Shown in pieces: positions 32,835 through 44,600 of a stretch of 64,000 nt of DNA; the stretch's first letter is position 1; every line of letters begins with the position of its first letter. Origin of the DNA: Scedosporium boydii. Taxonomy: Eukaryota; Ascomycota; Sordariomycetes; Microascales; Microascaceae. A program made the translations under genes and the position numbers. The notes under the pieces were generated by a model, which made no database searches, was not told the DNA's origin, and saw nothing but the letters and a program-made list of their open reading frames with translations. The stretch lies in contig NJFT01000087.1 of assembly GCA_002221725.1 (NCBI GenBank), forward strand, positions 86,509-150,508. Direction: 5' to 3'.

Positions 32835-35800
32835 ATGTCTTCTTCTAGTAAGAGAACCCGACACTAAACCATTCCTAGAGCGGACCATTTCCCTAAGCGA
32901 CTAGTCATCTCTGTATAAAAGAATGCGACTCTTGATGCATGACGAGAATAGAGAGCTCCACTTAATAGGGGACCTATTTGACTACATCCCCCTATATATA
33001 ATACTCTTATATACCTGGAGTTAAAATACGACCTAAGAGGTTACCTTCGAAGATATAAAAAAAGGTATAGGGAAAGATAAGGTAGGCTATAGTAAGATCG
33101 AATTCTATATAAAATAAGTAGAATAAGATAGGTTATAATACTTCTAAGTAGATACTTACTATATCGATAAGTTATCAAGCTATAAGCTCTAGGTATTAAT
33201 AAATTCTATATTTTAATAGTATTATAATACTACTTAATATTATATATACTTATCTAATATCTTAAAAAATAATAATTAATCTGACTACTTATAGAAAGTA
33301 GCTTTCTAAAATAGCTAATAGCTAACTAGGAGCTAGATAATCTAAGAGCTTCTTATTCTAGTATTAGTAAAGTTCTTCTTATAGGAGAGGATATAATTTA
33401 GTAATAAATAATCTCTTAAGTAGCTTATTTATAAATAAACTAGGATATTTATTTTAGTAATTTAAAAGGAAAAAGCCCTTTTTAAGTTTACAGTTAATAA
33501 GCAATTCTTATAAGCTAAGGTATATTATATTAAGCTTATAGAAGATAGGGTATACTATCTTTAAAGTATTTTTAGTATATTTATACTACTTCTCTATAGT
33601 AAGGGAAAAGATAATATACTATACTATCTTTAAAAAGAGATTAATAATACCCTAAAGTACTAAGGTTTATCCTTATACTTATACTCTTTAAAAATATAAC
33701 CTACTAATAATAAATAAAATAGCTCTAGAAACTCTATACTTATCTATACCTAGATCGTAAAGACTAAAATCTACTATAAGCTAGAGAAATATATAAATAG
33801 TTTATAAACTATCCCCTCTTCTAAACTTAGCAGCGAAGTAGTATAGCTAGCTTACTCTAGGTATCTACTAACCCTAGATATAGGAAGTCGGTTCTAGCGA
33901 AGTACTTAGTAGATAAGGTAATACTAAGTACTATAATGAGAATGATATGCTACTTCTTCTTTAAGGAAGACTTTAAAGACTAGAGATCTTTAGTAACTAT
34001 ACTATACTTAATATTATATTAAATCTTTAACTAGTATCTAGCCTCTTTTTTAGCCTAGATCCTTAAGAAGTTTAAAGATAAAGGAGATAAATTGCTAATA
34101 TCTTTTAGTAATCTCTAGGATATTCTTATCTCTACTATAACTAGCTATAAGTATAGAGAGATTATCTATATCTTTAATACTCTAGATAAATATAAGGCTC
34201 TAGAGTAAAATTAGGTAATTAATATTATTAGTAAGTTCTACTTAGATATAATAACTTATATTCTAGTAATAAAATTTATCTTAATTAGTTAGCCTTATTT
34301 AGATATTAAAGTAGGACTTTAAAAGTTAAAATATAAAATACCTATAATATACTTAAATAGAGAAAGCAAGGAGGAAGTAGGTAAAATTTCCTATAAAATT
34401 AATATAGTTATTAAAAGTAGAATAATAGGAATAGATAGACTTAGTAAGAAGGAGTAGGCTATACTTAAGGAGGAGCTTACCTAGGTACTAAACTATACTT
34501 ACCTCTAGATATATCTTATCTTTAATAAGATTTAGAGAGCTATTCTCTTCTCTCTAATAAAAATTCAATTAGAGGTTTATAATATTCCCTAAATAGTTAA
34601 TAAGGTATATAAGAGGATCTTATTAAAAAGTTAAGATACTTACCTTACTAAAAGGCTTCTCTATATTATTATTACTATAGTAAGGCTACTTACTTTATAG
34701 GAGATAGCTATTACTTTAATAATAGCTCCTATATATTATTTATTTAATAATCTAGAGCTAGTATTAGAGGTATAATTCTATAAAGATATTAGGAAGCTTT
34801 ATAGACTTTTTATAGTAGTAGTTAATTTAAAAGTCTAGCTCCTCTATTAAATAGCCTGCGAATTTTTAGTCTACTAACTATTATTATAGTCCTTGCCCTC
34901 GCCTTTACCTAGTAGTATAGCTTTATAGTAGAAGTTTTTACTTTACCTAAAAGAATCTAATTATATCCTAGCTAAAATCTATCTACTATAGCTCTCCCTC
35001 TTAGATTTTAGCCTCTAAAGCCTTTAAGTAAGCCTAAAAAGGGAATAATATATTACTAAATATATACTTCTAGGGTATATAGCGTGTTTCTAGGCTAATT
35101 ACTTTTATAATAGTAATTAGGAGAATTTAGATAGAATAGTAAAGAAGGCATTATCCTATTTTAATCTAAAATTACTAGCTTCTTTAACATAGTTTAAAAT
35201 ATATTAAACCCTTATAATAGAAGTAAGACTGCGGAGCTTTATGCTACTAGTGATTACGTACTATTTTAGGCTTAGCATTATAGTATAGCAGCTTCTCGAG
35301 GCCAGCGCCAATGTAAACGTGAAGGAGAACGATGGCAGGACGCCTCTTCACTACACTAGTAGGAACAGCCACGATGCTGTGGTGTAGCAGCTTCTCGAGG
35401 CCGGCGCCGATGCGAAGGCTAAGGCTAACTATAGCAGGACGCCCCTCCACCGGGCTTGTGAGAACGGCCACGATGCTGTAGTGCAGCAGCTTCTCGAGGC
35501 CGGCGCCGATGCTAACGCGAAGGCTAAGGATAACTATGGCAGGACGCCCCTCCACTGGGCTTCTGGGAACGGCCACGATGCTGTGGTGCAGCGGCTTCTT
35601 GAGGGTGGCGCCGATACAAATGCGAAGGCTAACGATGGCTGGATGCCCCTTCACTGGGCTGGTGAGAACGGCCACGATGCTGTGGTGCAGCAGCTTCTCG
35701 AGGCTGGTGCTGATGCGAATGCAGAGGCTAACTATGGCTGGACGCCCCTTCACTGGGCTTCTGGGAACGGCCATGATGCCGTGGTGCAGCGGCTTCTCGA

Positions 35801-35951
35801 GGCCGGTGCTGATGCGAATGCGAAGGCTAAGGATAACTATGGCAGGACACCCCTTCATTGGGCTTCTGAGAACGGCCATGATGCCGTGGTGCAGCAGCTT
35901 CTCGAGGCCGGCGCCGCTTCCGGAGCGGCCACGACAACTATAGCGAAGTAA
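32835..35951 (+). pseudogene. NACHT-ankyrin NLR (STAND) gene, NACHT half RIP-degraded, ankyrin tail spared
   Basis: The ATG at 32835, the Walker A codons around 33861 and the ankyrin frame ending at 35951 share one frame over 1,039 codons. Residues 1-340 begin MSSSSKRTR; domain unrecognised. At residues 341-360, LLxVS-TNPRYRKSVLAKYLV stands where relatives have a GxPGxGKSVLAKYL P-loop; the Gly-to-Arg and Cys-to-Tyr changes are all G-to-A. Next come CYFFFK, the Walker B region IIYIFNTLDKY (relatives: DALDEC), the ISWPYLDI region (TSRPYxDI), and RLLTLxEIAI (RPLTLxEM). Residues 817-1030 hold six to seven 33-residue ankyrin repeats (GRTPLHWASGNGHDAVVQQL type), very similar to each other and almost unmutated after 35,480. 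Fungal NLRs sense non-self or invaders and trigger heterokaryon incompatibility or cell death. This copy is inactive. RIP implies a paralogue existed. Confidence 0.85.
35283..35930 (+). repeat. Tandem 99-bp ankyrin repeats, nearly identical
   Basis: Consecutive 99-bp units encode the ankyrin repeats of the NLR gene, each with GAGGCCGGCGCCGATGC-like and GGCCACGATGCTGTGGTG-like segments. The first two units carry TAG for CAG, while later units are intact. Highly similar internal repeats are known in fungal NLRs, where they evolve by repeat exchange. Confidence 0.85.
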
Positions 35952-36349
35952 TAAATGAACTTGGACACCTCAAGTAATTATATTATTTCTATTCTCTTTG
36001 TAGAAGAACGTGTCTGGGGATATGTTACTTATATAGTTTGCCTTTTGATGGGGCGAATATTTATATAGAAGATGGATGATGCTGGACATAGTATCTAGTA
36101 AGAACTTATGATATTCTACATATGTATCACCATCCGCTCAGACAGGGCGTACGGGCTTTGTTAGACCAACTGAACGCAAGCCACATTCGTAATCAAGTAT
36201 ACGAACCTTGTACTCCGCAAATGGCGTCGCGTTAACGAAGCAGTCGGTATACAATGGCGGGTCATCTCGCCTCAATGAAATGGCGCGACCGACTTGTACA
36301 GCATTTTACTTCTTCATTTTCTTCTCATAATACCGCAGAAGTAATTTTT
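35952..36349. other. 3' flank of the NLR gene, normal composition
   Basis: About 400 bases with ordinary composition and no gene. It lies between the NLR stop codon and the right inner inverted repeat. Confidence 0.4.
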
Positions 36350-36565
36350 AATTTTATTCAGGTTATGTAATTAACGAACGAGGGATCTGTAGAAGCCCTT
36401 AGAAACCCATAGAAACTGTCCTCTTTTCGTATATATAGTACCTAGATAAGACAAGTAAACTAACAATATATACCTGAAACTAGATTTATCTAGATTACTA
36501 TCTCTCCTACTATAATATGATTCTCTCGATGGCGCATACACTATAGGAGGCTTCTGAAGCATTTT
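36350..36565. repeat. Inner inverted repeat, right arm
   Basis: Reverse-complement partner of 32,455-32,670. It is less mutated than the left arm and abuts the truncated right-hand Tc1 5' end. Confidence 0.6.
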
Positions 36566-36858
36566 AATTAAAATACGCTATGCCGCATCTAGCTGCGGTG
36601 CCATGATCGGGGCTAGTGCATGGAGCGACTTTGGCGGGGATAGGAAGAGAGGGAGAAAAGGAAGGAAGAATAAGTAAGTGGGGTGGGCTTGTAGCGAGTT
36701 AAAAAAGATACTTTTTGTTAGGTAGCAGACACTATCAGTACTTCCTAATTATAAAAGGTATAAGATAACCCTACAACTACATCCAGGAAACGGGCCTACC
36801 CCACTATACTAAAAAAGTTAACTAAAAATTTTAGCGACACCTATTTCACCTTTTACTA
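36560..36858 (-). mobile_element. Truncated 5' end of a second Tc1 copy, inverted
   Basis: Terminal inverted repeat, about 250 bases of leader and the transposase start (ATG at 36604, MAPQLDAA, stop, ILIKMLQKP), aligning with MAPPLDLA, stop, LLIKTLLKK of the left copy. Similarity then ends abruptly near 36,560. Confidence 0.75.
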
Positions 36859-36860
36859 TA

Positions 36861-37191
36861 TCTAAAAAAAGTCTACTTACTATTTATAGAATTTATACTT
36901 TACTAGTTCTACTAATAGCTTAGCTTCTTATAGTTTATATAAGACTTTATATATATATTCTTTATATTCTTTTAATACCTTTAAAAAGATAAAGATATTA
37001 TCTAGGTATATAATTATAAAGTTATCTAGGTATTCTCGTAAAATATAGTTAATTATTATTTAGAAACTTATAAGGGTATTTATTAATCTAAAAGGTATAA
37101 CTAAGTACTTAAAGTACCTAAGATATATTCTAAAAGTAGTCTTCTACTTATTACCTTCCTTAATATAGATTAAGTTATATACTTCCCTTAA
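36861..37191 (-). pseudogene. Reverse-transcriptase fragment of Gypsy element 2
   Basis: Read on the minus strand it gives YNLIYIKEGNK, YFKYLVIPFRLINTLISF and FIIIYLDNIFIF. This matches the Gypsy RT blocks around the catalytic YLDD motif (now YLDN by a G-to-A change, at 36,994-37,010). It continues across the Tc1 unit into 30,008-26,970. Its upstream part is cut by the LTR at 37,192. Confidence 0.75.
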
Positions 37192-37626
37192 TATTACACT
37201 CCTAATACTTCGGGTTCTAGCTAATCAATAGAATAAGCAAGTACTAGGATAGTAGGGGCCCTGTTTAGGAATAAGTAAAGCAGTTAAGTAGTATTTACAA
37301 TAATAAATATTGAGAATATATATATAAGTATAGAATATAGTTATTACTTATATTAACTACTAAAGAGTCTAGAAGATAACTAGACTAGTAGGAAATATTA
37401 TAGCCTTATATAGACACTCCTCCTATCTATCTTTAGTATATAGTTACTCTTTATATATCTACCTAATTGTTTTTCTAGTAATTACTTAATTACTCTCCTT
37501 ATATATAGTTAGTTGCTTCTAATATAACTACCTAGTTATACTACTAAGAAGCAACTATGTAACCCTATTCTAATTCTACTATTCTTTACTACTCTAGGTG
37601 GCCTAAATTATAGCTAGGTTATAATA
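37192..37626 (-). mobile_element. Gypsy-family LTR, copy 3 (3' LTR of element 3)
   Basis: The 435-bp LTR in minus orientation, with ends matching the other copies. It inserted into the RT of element 2 and has its own pol directly to the right. Confidence 0.8.
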
Positions 37627-38925
37627 TAATTTCCCCTCTCCCTTAGTCTTTATTTCTAAAGACTTATTAGCTCTTACTTCCTTTCTTAGTAAGTTTTTAT
37701 ATTATTATCTCTCTTACTATACTAACTTATATTTCTAAGTCTTATTCCTTAGTAGTTTCCTTTAAGGTAAACTGTAAGTACCTTACTTAAGTAGTAGATA
37801 ATATCCTTTCTTATTAGTATCCTTTTAAGATACTAAAGTATATAGCTTACTTTAATTTCTATACTTCTTATAAGTATATTATATAAAAAGGGTAGTTTTA
37901 CTATAACTACTATATCCTTCTTTATTATACTAATTATAATATTAGGGGAATTATATATTTTACCTATTAGTCTTTTTTTCCTAGCTACTCTCTTCCTTAT
38001 TAATATACCTCCTAGTTAACTACCTAAAGTAAGAGTAGTCCTATATTATAAAGGAGAAATAAGAGGTAGAGATAGTATTTTAGGCTACCTTATCTTATAT
38101 TATAAAAATTTATTAAGAGAAGGAGCTTTATAAAAAGAGGATATTAAAGATTATTAGGCTAGGGATAGAGTAGGTGGCTGAGGAGGATACTATAGAGAGC
38201 GCTACTGCCTCTATCTCTAGTTTAGAGATTAACTAGAGTTTACTAATAGATCTAGTACTACTAGATCCCTTAATTTTATTAAGTTCCTCTAGTAGTAGTC
38301 TATAAGGAGCTGTAGGCTCCCTACTAAATGTTTAATAGGTTCCTAAATATTATTACTTTCTTTATAGTTTTTCTATTTAACTAAATATTTAATAGTTCTT
38401 TTATTATTTTATAAGTTAGTGATTTTTTCTATTTTAAAAATTTTTTATTTTTTAGTTTTAAGCTAAATTAATTTTCTTAGTAATATATTCTTATAGGCTA
38501 GTTTAAGTAGTACTATATAAAATATTAGGTAGTTATCTATATTTTCTAGTAATTTTAGCTTATAGTTAACTTTTAAAACTTTTTTTTTTACTAGGAAAGG
38601 TCTTAATTTCTAGTAATCGAGTTTATTACTTAATCTTATTATTTTAATTTAGGGGTCCTTAGTTTCTAGTTTCTTCTATAGTAATTAGACTTTACTTCCC
38701 CTCTTAGGGGTTAGTCCTTTAAGCTACTTACTATTAGTATAGTATTTTATTCTTTACTAAATAAACTATAGTTTTTTTTTTAACTACTTATATAGTTCCT
38801 TTATCTTATAATATTATAAGGATCGCTTATTCTACCTATATTTTTATACTTATAGGCTCGAATCTAGTTTATAGTTTAATACTATAGTTAATATAGAATA
38901 GTAATATTTTAAGGCTTTTTAATAT

Positions 38926-39415
38926 TGAGATAGGAAATAAAGTAACTAGTGTGAGAAGAGTTTAGTTCTTATGTAGAGTGGAAGAGCGGCAGCGGAAGAA
39001 CTTTCTTCCTTACCTAGGGGGGGAGTATAGTTATTTCTTTTCTTTTCTTCCTTCTCATCGGAGAGGGACAAGTTCTTCTTCTTTAAGTGCTTTAATTTAG
39101 TTCTTTAGATAGTTTAATTGACTTATTTATTTAGGTCTTTTACTGTTCTCTATAATTGGTGACGTCCAGCTACCTATTCCAGCTCGACATATGTTATAGA
39201 GTGTCCCTTTGGGCACTGATATAGTTCATGAAGTTTCCCCTATTTGGAGGCTTCCTTTTCACTTATTTCTATATTATTCCCATTAATCAATAGTTCCGAC
39301 GACTATTCTATTCCTGCTAGGAGTTCTGTAGTAGCTTCTTGTAGGAAATACTACAAACCATTGACCGAACTATTTTCTTTTCTGCGGTGTGCGGGCAGGC
39401 TGCACTGCTCCGTTA
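38926..39415 (-). mobile_element. Solo LTR of the 4.5-kb element family, lightly mutated
   Basis: Starts TGAGATAGGAAATAAAG and ends CACTGCTCCGTTA. It is flanked by TAATAT on both sides (38,920-38,925 and 39,416-39,421). The empty site is visible in the sister copy near 28,275 (CTAATATATTAATATT). It matches the reverse complement of the LTRs at 41,619 and 45,646, from which it differs largely by transitions. Confidence 0.8.
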
Positions 39416-40740
39416 TAATATATTAATATTATAGGCTTTCTAGGCTAAGGGTAGTAGTAATATCTAATTATCTTATTTTTAGTTAATATAGTACTATAAG
39501 TATATCTTAAGTATTTAGTTTATCTATTTTACCTACCCTTATATCTCTAGGTAATAGGTAGTAGATAACTTATAGTTAATTTCTATTCTATCTAATAGGC
39601 TTTACTAGAAGTAGGAGATAAATACTCTACCTCTATCTAAATTAATTTCTTCTAGTAGGTTATATAGATTTATTATATAATATAAAGTAGGTATACTTTA
39701 TTAACTTATTAATTACTACTATAATACTATTATACTTAACTCCTATAGCTAGATCTCTCGACTTTAGTAGTTTAATAATAAAGTCGATAACGATCTTCTA
39801 CTATAATACCTCTAGTACTAGTATAGGCTATAGTTACTTATAAGGCTTATAAGGTTAGTTCTTATTTTTTCTATACTAAAGATATCTACTATAACCTTAG
39901 TAGTTACTTTTTTGAGGTATAGAATATAGTATCCTTTTAGTACCTTCTCTATAATTTTTATAATTCTTAAGTACTTATTATATAGTACTTTATAGATTAC
40001 TTAGATGAATTTTTCTACTAGGTTTAGGGATACTATAGTTTATATTTACCCTTAGGTTTTTATTTAGTCTTATAACCTAAGGTTTATATAGTAGTTCCTA
40101 ATTTCTTCTATAATTAGGTTAACCTATTATATTTAGTAGCCTATAGCTAGCTATTATAGGTTTCCTTTCTTATTTTAGTAAAGGAGGGTACTTATCTCTT
40201 TTAGTATTTTCTAAAAGTAGTCTAGTCTTTAGCTAAGGGTATTAGCTCTCCTATTTTCTTTTTCTTTAATATATATAATTTTAAAATTATATTTAGATAG
40301 TTCTTCTACTTATTATACTTATTATTAATTAAGTTTCTTTATTATAGTAAATCTTATAAGGTTCTTATAGTTAGAGTATACTATAATTAAATACTTAGCT
40401 TTAGTAAAGTAATACCTCCATTTTTTAAATACTTTAATAATAGCTATTAGTTCTTTATTAGGAATAGTATAGTATAGCTCTAGTCTATTAAATTTCTTTA
40501 ATATAAATACTATTAGGTAAATTCTACTATTCTTATTTTATTAACCTAGCTATATACCTAGTCTATAGTCTAATATGTCAGTTTCTAATTTGAAGGGCTT
40601 TATAGGGTCTACTTAATAGAGTATAGGTTACTTATATATTGATTACTTAGCTTCCTAGAATACTTTTTATTTTTCTAGTCCCTATTAGAACAATTTATCC
40701 TTCTTTATAAGTTTTATAAAAGCTTATATATATATACTAT

Positions 40741-41000
40741 TGTAACGGGCTGCGCCGCGTGTGTGGCTTCGGCAAGAGCCCAAGCCGACCGCCACGCCGG
40801 TACCGCCACACCGGTGCCACGGTGACGGTTCGGGCACAGGCCAGCCGGCGCCCCGAACGGCAGCACCACAGCAACGGCACTAACGCGTATATCTTCTCCG
40901 ACCCCTTTCCGATCGATCTCCTTTTCTCTTTTTCCTCTCTATCGAAACCTTTCTGTACATAGGCCTCTGTCAAGTAGCACTGCTTCGCAGAACTCTCACA
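40741..41000. mobile_element. 260-bp solo LTR, unmutated, recent insertion
   Basis: Begins TGTAACGGGCTGCGCC and ends AGAACTCTCACA (TG...CA). It is flanked by a perfect 5-bp duplication ACTAT (40,736-40,740 and 41,001-41,005). The empty site is visible in the sister copy near 29,880 (AGTACTATAGCC). GC-rich inside an AT-rich host element. No homologue occurs elsewhere in the window. Open frames across it are chance. Confidence 0.85.
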
Positions 41001-41618
41001 ACTATAACCTCCTAAGAATTTCCTATAGAAGTTAAGGAATCTAAGGAATCCTGAAACTTCTATAATATTAGTTAGTACTAGCTATTCTAATATAGCTTTA
41101 ACTTTTAATTTTTATATCTAGATCTTTCTAGGCTAGATTATATATCTAAGAAAGTCTACCTACTATTTGTAGAATTTATACTTTACTAGTTCTACTAGTA
41201 GCTTAGCTTCTTATAGTTTTTGTAAAACTTTATATATATATTCTTTATATTCTTCTAATATTTTCGAGAAGATAAAGATATCGTCTAGGTATATAACTAT
41301 AAAGTTATCTAGATGTTCTTATAGAATATAGTTAATTATTATCTAGAAACTTATAGGGGTATTTATTAATCTAAAAAGTATAACTAAGTACTTAAAGTAC
41401 CTAAGGTATATCTTAAAAATAGTCTTCTACTTATTACCTTCTTTAATATAAATTAAGTTATATACTCCTCTTAAGTCTAAGGCTATAAACTACTATACTT
41501 CCTAAAGTATATTCTATAGTTTTAAAATAAATAATAGTAAGTATTAGTTTTTAATAGTAATTTTATTAAGTTATTAATAATCTATATATATTTATAGTTT
41601 ACTATTTTTCTTTAGTAC

Positions 41619-44600
41619 TGAAACGGAGTAGTGTAGCCTATCTATATACTATAAGAAAAGAAAGGAATAGTTTAGTTAATAGTTTATAGTATTTCCTACA
41701 AGAAGCTACTATAGAACCCCTAGTAAGAATAGATAGTTATTAGAACTATTAATTAATAAGAATAGAGCTAGATTAGAAAGAAGAAGGCCTCTAAATAGGG
41801 AGAGGTTAAAGAATTATATTAGTACCTAAAAGAGTACCCTATAATATATATTAAGCTAGAATAAGTAGTAGGATATTACTAATAATAAAGACTAGATAGG
41901 ACTAGGTAAAAGAAGTTAATTAAATTAAAGAAAGAACTAATAATAATAATAAAGTACTTAAAGATAATTACTTAAGAAGAAGAAGAAGAAGAAGAATTTC
42001 TTCTAGAAGAAAAAGAAATAAAATAACTATACCCCCCTATTATCGTAAAGGAAGAAAGTTCTTCTACCCTACCTTATAGCCTATAAGAGAACTATACTAA
42101 TTCTACTATAGTTACCTTTTTCCTTATTATATACCTCCCCTTAAGTTATTACTTGATACCTTAGGTGAGAACTTAAAATATAAATAAAAAGAAGAGGGGA
42201 AAAGAAGGAAGAAAATAGAGAAGAAATAGAAGAATTAGAAGGAATAGAAATAAAATAAGTAGATAGGGAAGAACTAGAAGAAAAAAAAGGAAACTATTCT
42301 AGCTAGGAATTAACTTCTAACTTTCCTGGCTTAGCTGGGTTAGCGATGTCTATAATAGTAGAAAATAGATTAAGTTAATAATAAGAAATAACTAAAATTA
42401 AAGTAGGAAATAATTAGAATTAATAAATAGGAATAGAAGAAGTTTCTATAGAAATTAGAATAGTTAGAATACCTACTTTATAGCTATTAGTAGTATTAAG
42501 TAAGCTAGAAATATTAGGTAAAATATCTAGAACTAATTAGCTAATAATATCTTAAATGATTAGACTAGCTATATTAGTAGGAAATAGGAATAGAAGAATA
42601 GTTAAAATAGTTACCTTTACTATAGTAGTAGGAAATATTATAAAAGAATTTTATAAAGGAATTTTAGAAGGAATAGTTATAGAAGGAATCTTATATTAAA
42701 TATTAAAGAAATTGTCTAAGGAAATATTAAAGGGAATACTAAAGGAATTCCTTAAAGGAATCCTAGAAGAAATAAAATACTAGAAGAAATACTATATAAA
42801 ATATTAGAGGAATTATTATTAGTAATAATATTTAGAATAGTTAAGCTAATAGTAGGAAATAGACTAAATTAATAATAGAAAATAAATAAATTTAATAGTA
42901 AAAAGTAGCTAAAATTAATAAGTAGAAATAGAAGAAGCTTTTATAGAAATTAGAATAGCTAGAATATCTACTTTATATAGCTACTAGTAGTATTAAGTAA
43001 ACTAGAAATATTAGGTAAAATATCTAGGACTATCTAGCTAGTAATATTTAAAATAATTAGACTAGCTATATTAGCTATTTTAGTAGGAATATTAGAAGGA
43101 ATATTAGAAGATTAGGTAGCTATACTAGTGTAAAATATTAAAGGAATTACTACTAGCTTTAACTAGGAATTATAGAATATTACTAGAAATACTACTAAAA
43201 CTAAATAATAGCTAGAACTATTAGAACTACTAGAAATTAGAAATAGTTAAAATAGCTACTAGAATTATACTAGAAGTACTATAATAGAACTACTACTAGA
43301 AATAACTAGAAGAAAGTAAGAAAGAAATGACTTCTAGATTCTAGGAACTATAAAATAAAGAAGTAACTAGCTAACTTCTTTATAACTTTATTACTTACTA
43401 GAATTATAGAAGAAATAACTTTCTAAAGTTATAGAAAAAGGAATAATATTATAACTTCTAAAAATAGAAAAAGACTTCCTAAAGTTATAAAAAAGGGGAA
43501 TAAAATAAAACTAAAGAAGGAATTATTAAAAGAATTCCCTAAAGGAATTCTAAAAGAAATAAAATATCTAAAGAAATACTATATAAAATATTAAAAGAAA
43601 CTAACTAAAATTAAATAAAAATATTAAAATAAAATAATAAAGGAAATATTACTAATAGTAACTAGGAATTATAAGATATAGCTAGAAATCGCAGCTAAGG
43701 AAAAGGATATTAAAAATAACTAAAATAGCTACTAGAACTATATTAAAATAATTAAAGAAGCTATTATCGCTATTATAATAGAACTACTACTAAGTAGCTA
43801 AAATAAAATAAGAAGAAGAATAAAAAATAGAAGAAGAAGGAAGTAGAGGAAAGGAAAGATATTTAGTAAGTAGAAACCTATTAATTAATAGTTTCTAGAC
43901 TTTACTAACTTCTAGGAACTAGAAGAACTAGTAGGATTAATAAGTAGCTCTTTTCTTCCTTCCCTTAACTAGGAAGAACCCTTTTCTACTTCTTCCTCCT
44001 CTTCTAATTCCTCTATATAAGAAGGATCTTTTCTAGTTCCTCTATATAGGAACTAGCTACTATTTCCCCTATATAGTAATAAGCTAGGCACTAGCGCCTC
44101 CCCCTAACTTAACTATAAAGAATAAAAATACTAGAATAAAGAGATATCTTAAAGGAAGGGAAGATATTAGGAAGAAATGAAGAAGAAGGCTGGGCTATAG
44201 GAAATGTAATAGTAGGAAGTATAGTAGTAGGAAGTATAGGAAGTATAGTTAAGGAAGAATCCTTCTAGATATCTTCTTCCTCTTCTATAGAGGGAAAGTC
44301 TACTTCTACTACTTCTACTTCTTCTTCCTCTTCTATAGAGGAAAAGTCTTATTCTTCTACTTCTACCTCTTCTATAGAAGGAAGATCTACTTCTTCTACT
44401 TTTACTACTTCTACTTCTTCCTCTTCTTCTATCTAGGAAGAATCTACTTCTTTATAGTTAATAAGGGACTAAGCACCTCCCCCTAACTTAGCTAAAGAAA
44501 AATAAGATACTAGAAGAGAAGAAGATATTAAAAAAATCGAGGGTAGCTAGCTTATAGTATATATAGTAGTAGAAGTTATAGAAGAGCTCTAAGTAAAGTT

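Larger units (their letters stand above)
30009..36858. mobile_element. Tc1/mariner-bounded composite unit carrying an NLR gene
   Basis: Begins TAGTAAAAG...ATAGGTGTCGCT and ends AGCGACACCTATTTCACC...TTACTA, inverted. It is flanked by TA (30,007-30,008 and 36,859-36,860). The undisturbed site is visible in a sister Gypsy copy near 41,140 (GATTATATATCTAAG), so the unit sits inside a reverse-transcriptase gene. Beyond the terminal repeats (TAGAGTTAACTTTTTTAGTA on the left, the inverse on the right), both ends carry the Tc1 5' leader and transposase start, pointing inward. It is therefore not a simple element with a nested insert but two Tc1 5' ends around cargo. Confidence 0.7.
37627..41614 (-). 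mobile_element. Gypsy element 3, pol (RT to C-terminus), RIP-degraded and interrupted
   Basis: Minus-strand pol co-linear with element 2. The RT catalytic core is readable at 41,277-41,293 as IVIYLDDI, with the Asp pair intact. Two later insertions interrupt it: the 490-bp LTR (38,926-39,415) and the 260-bp solo LTR (40,741-41,000). It continues past the 4.5-kb element into protease and gag at 46,162-48,414. Confidence 0.75.

Noticed and set aside
35247..35879. 210-codon minus-strand open frame across the ankyrin repeats
   Set aside because: It is the antisense shadow of the plus-strand ankyrin repeats. The plus frame gives canonical GRTPLHWA repeats and continues into the NACHT frame.
40737..40973. 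Open frames of 67 and 78 codons at 40.7-41.0 kb
   Set aside because: They lie almost wholly within the 260-bp solo LTR defined by TG...CA ends and the ACTAT duplication.
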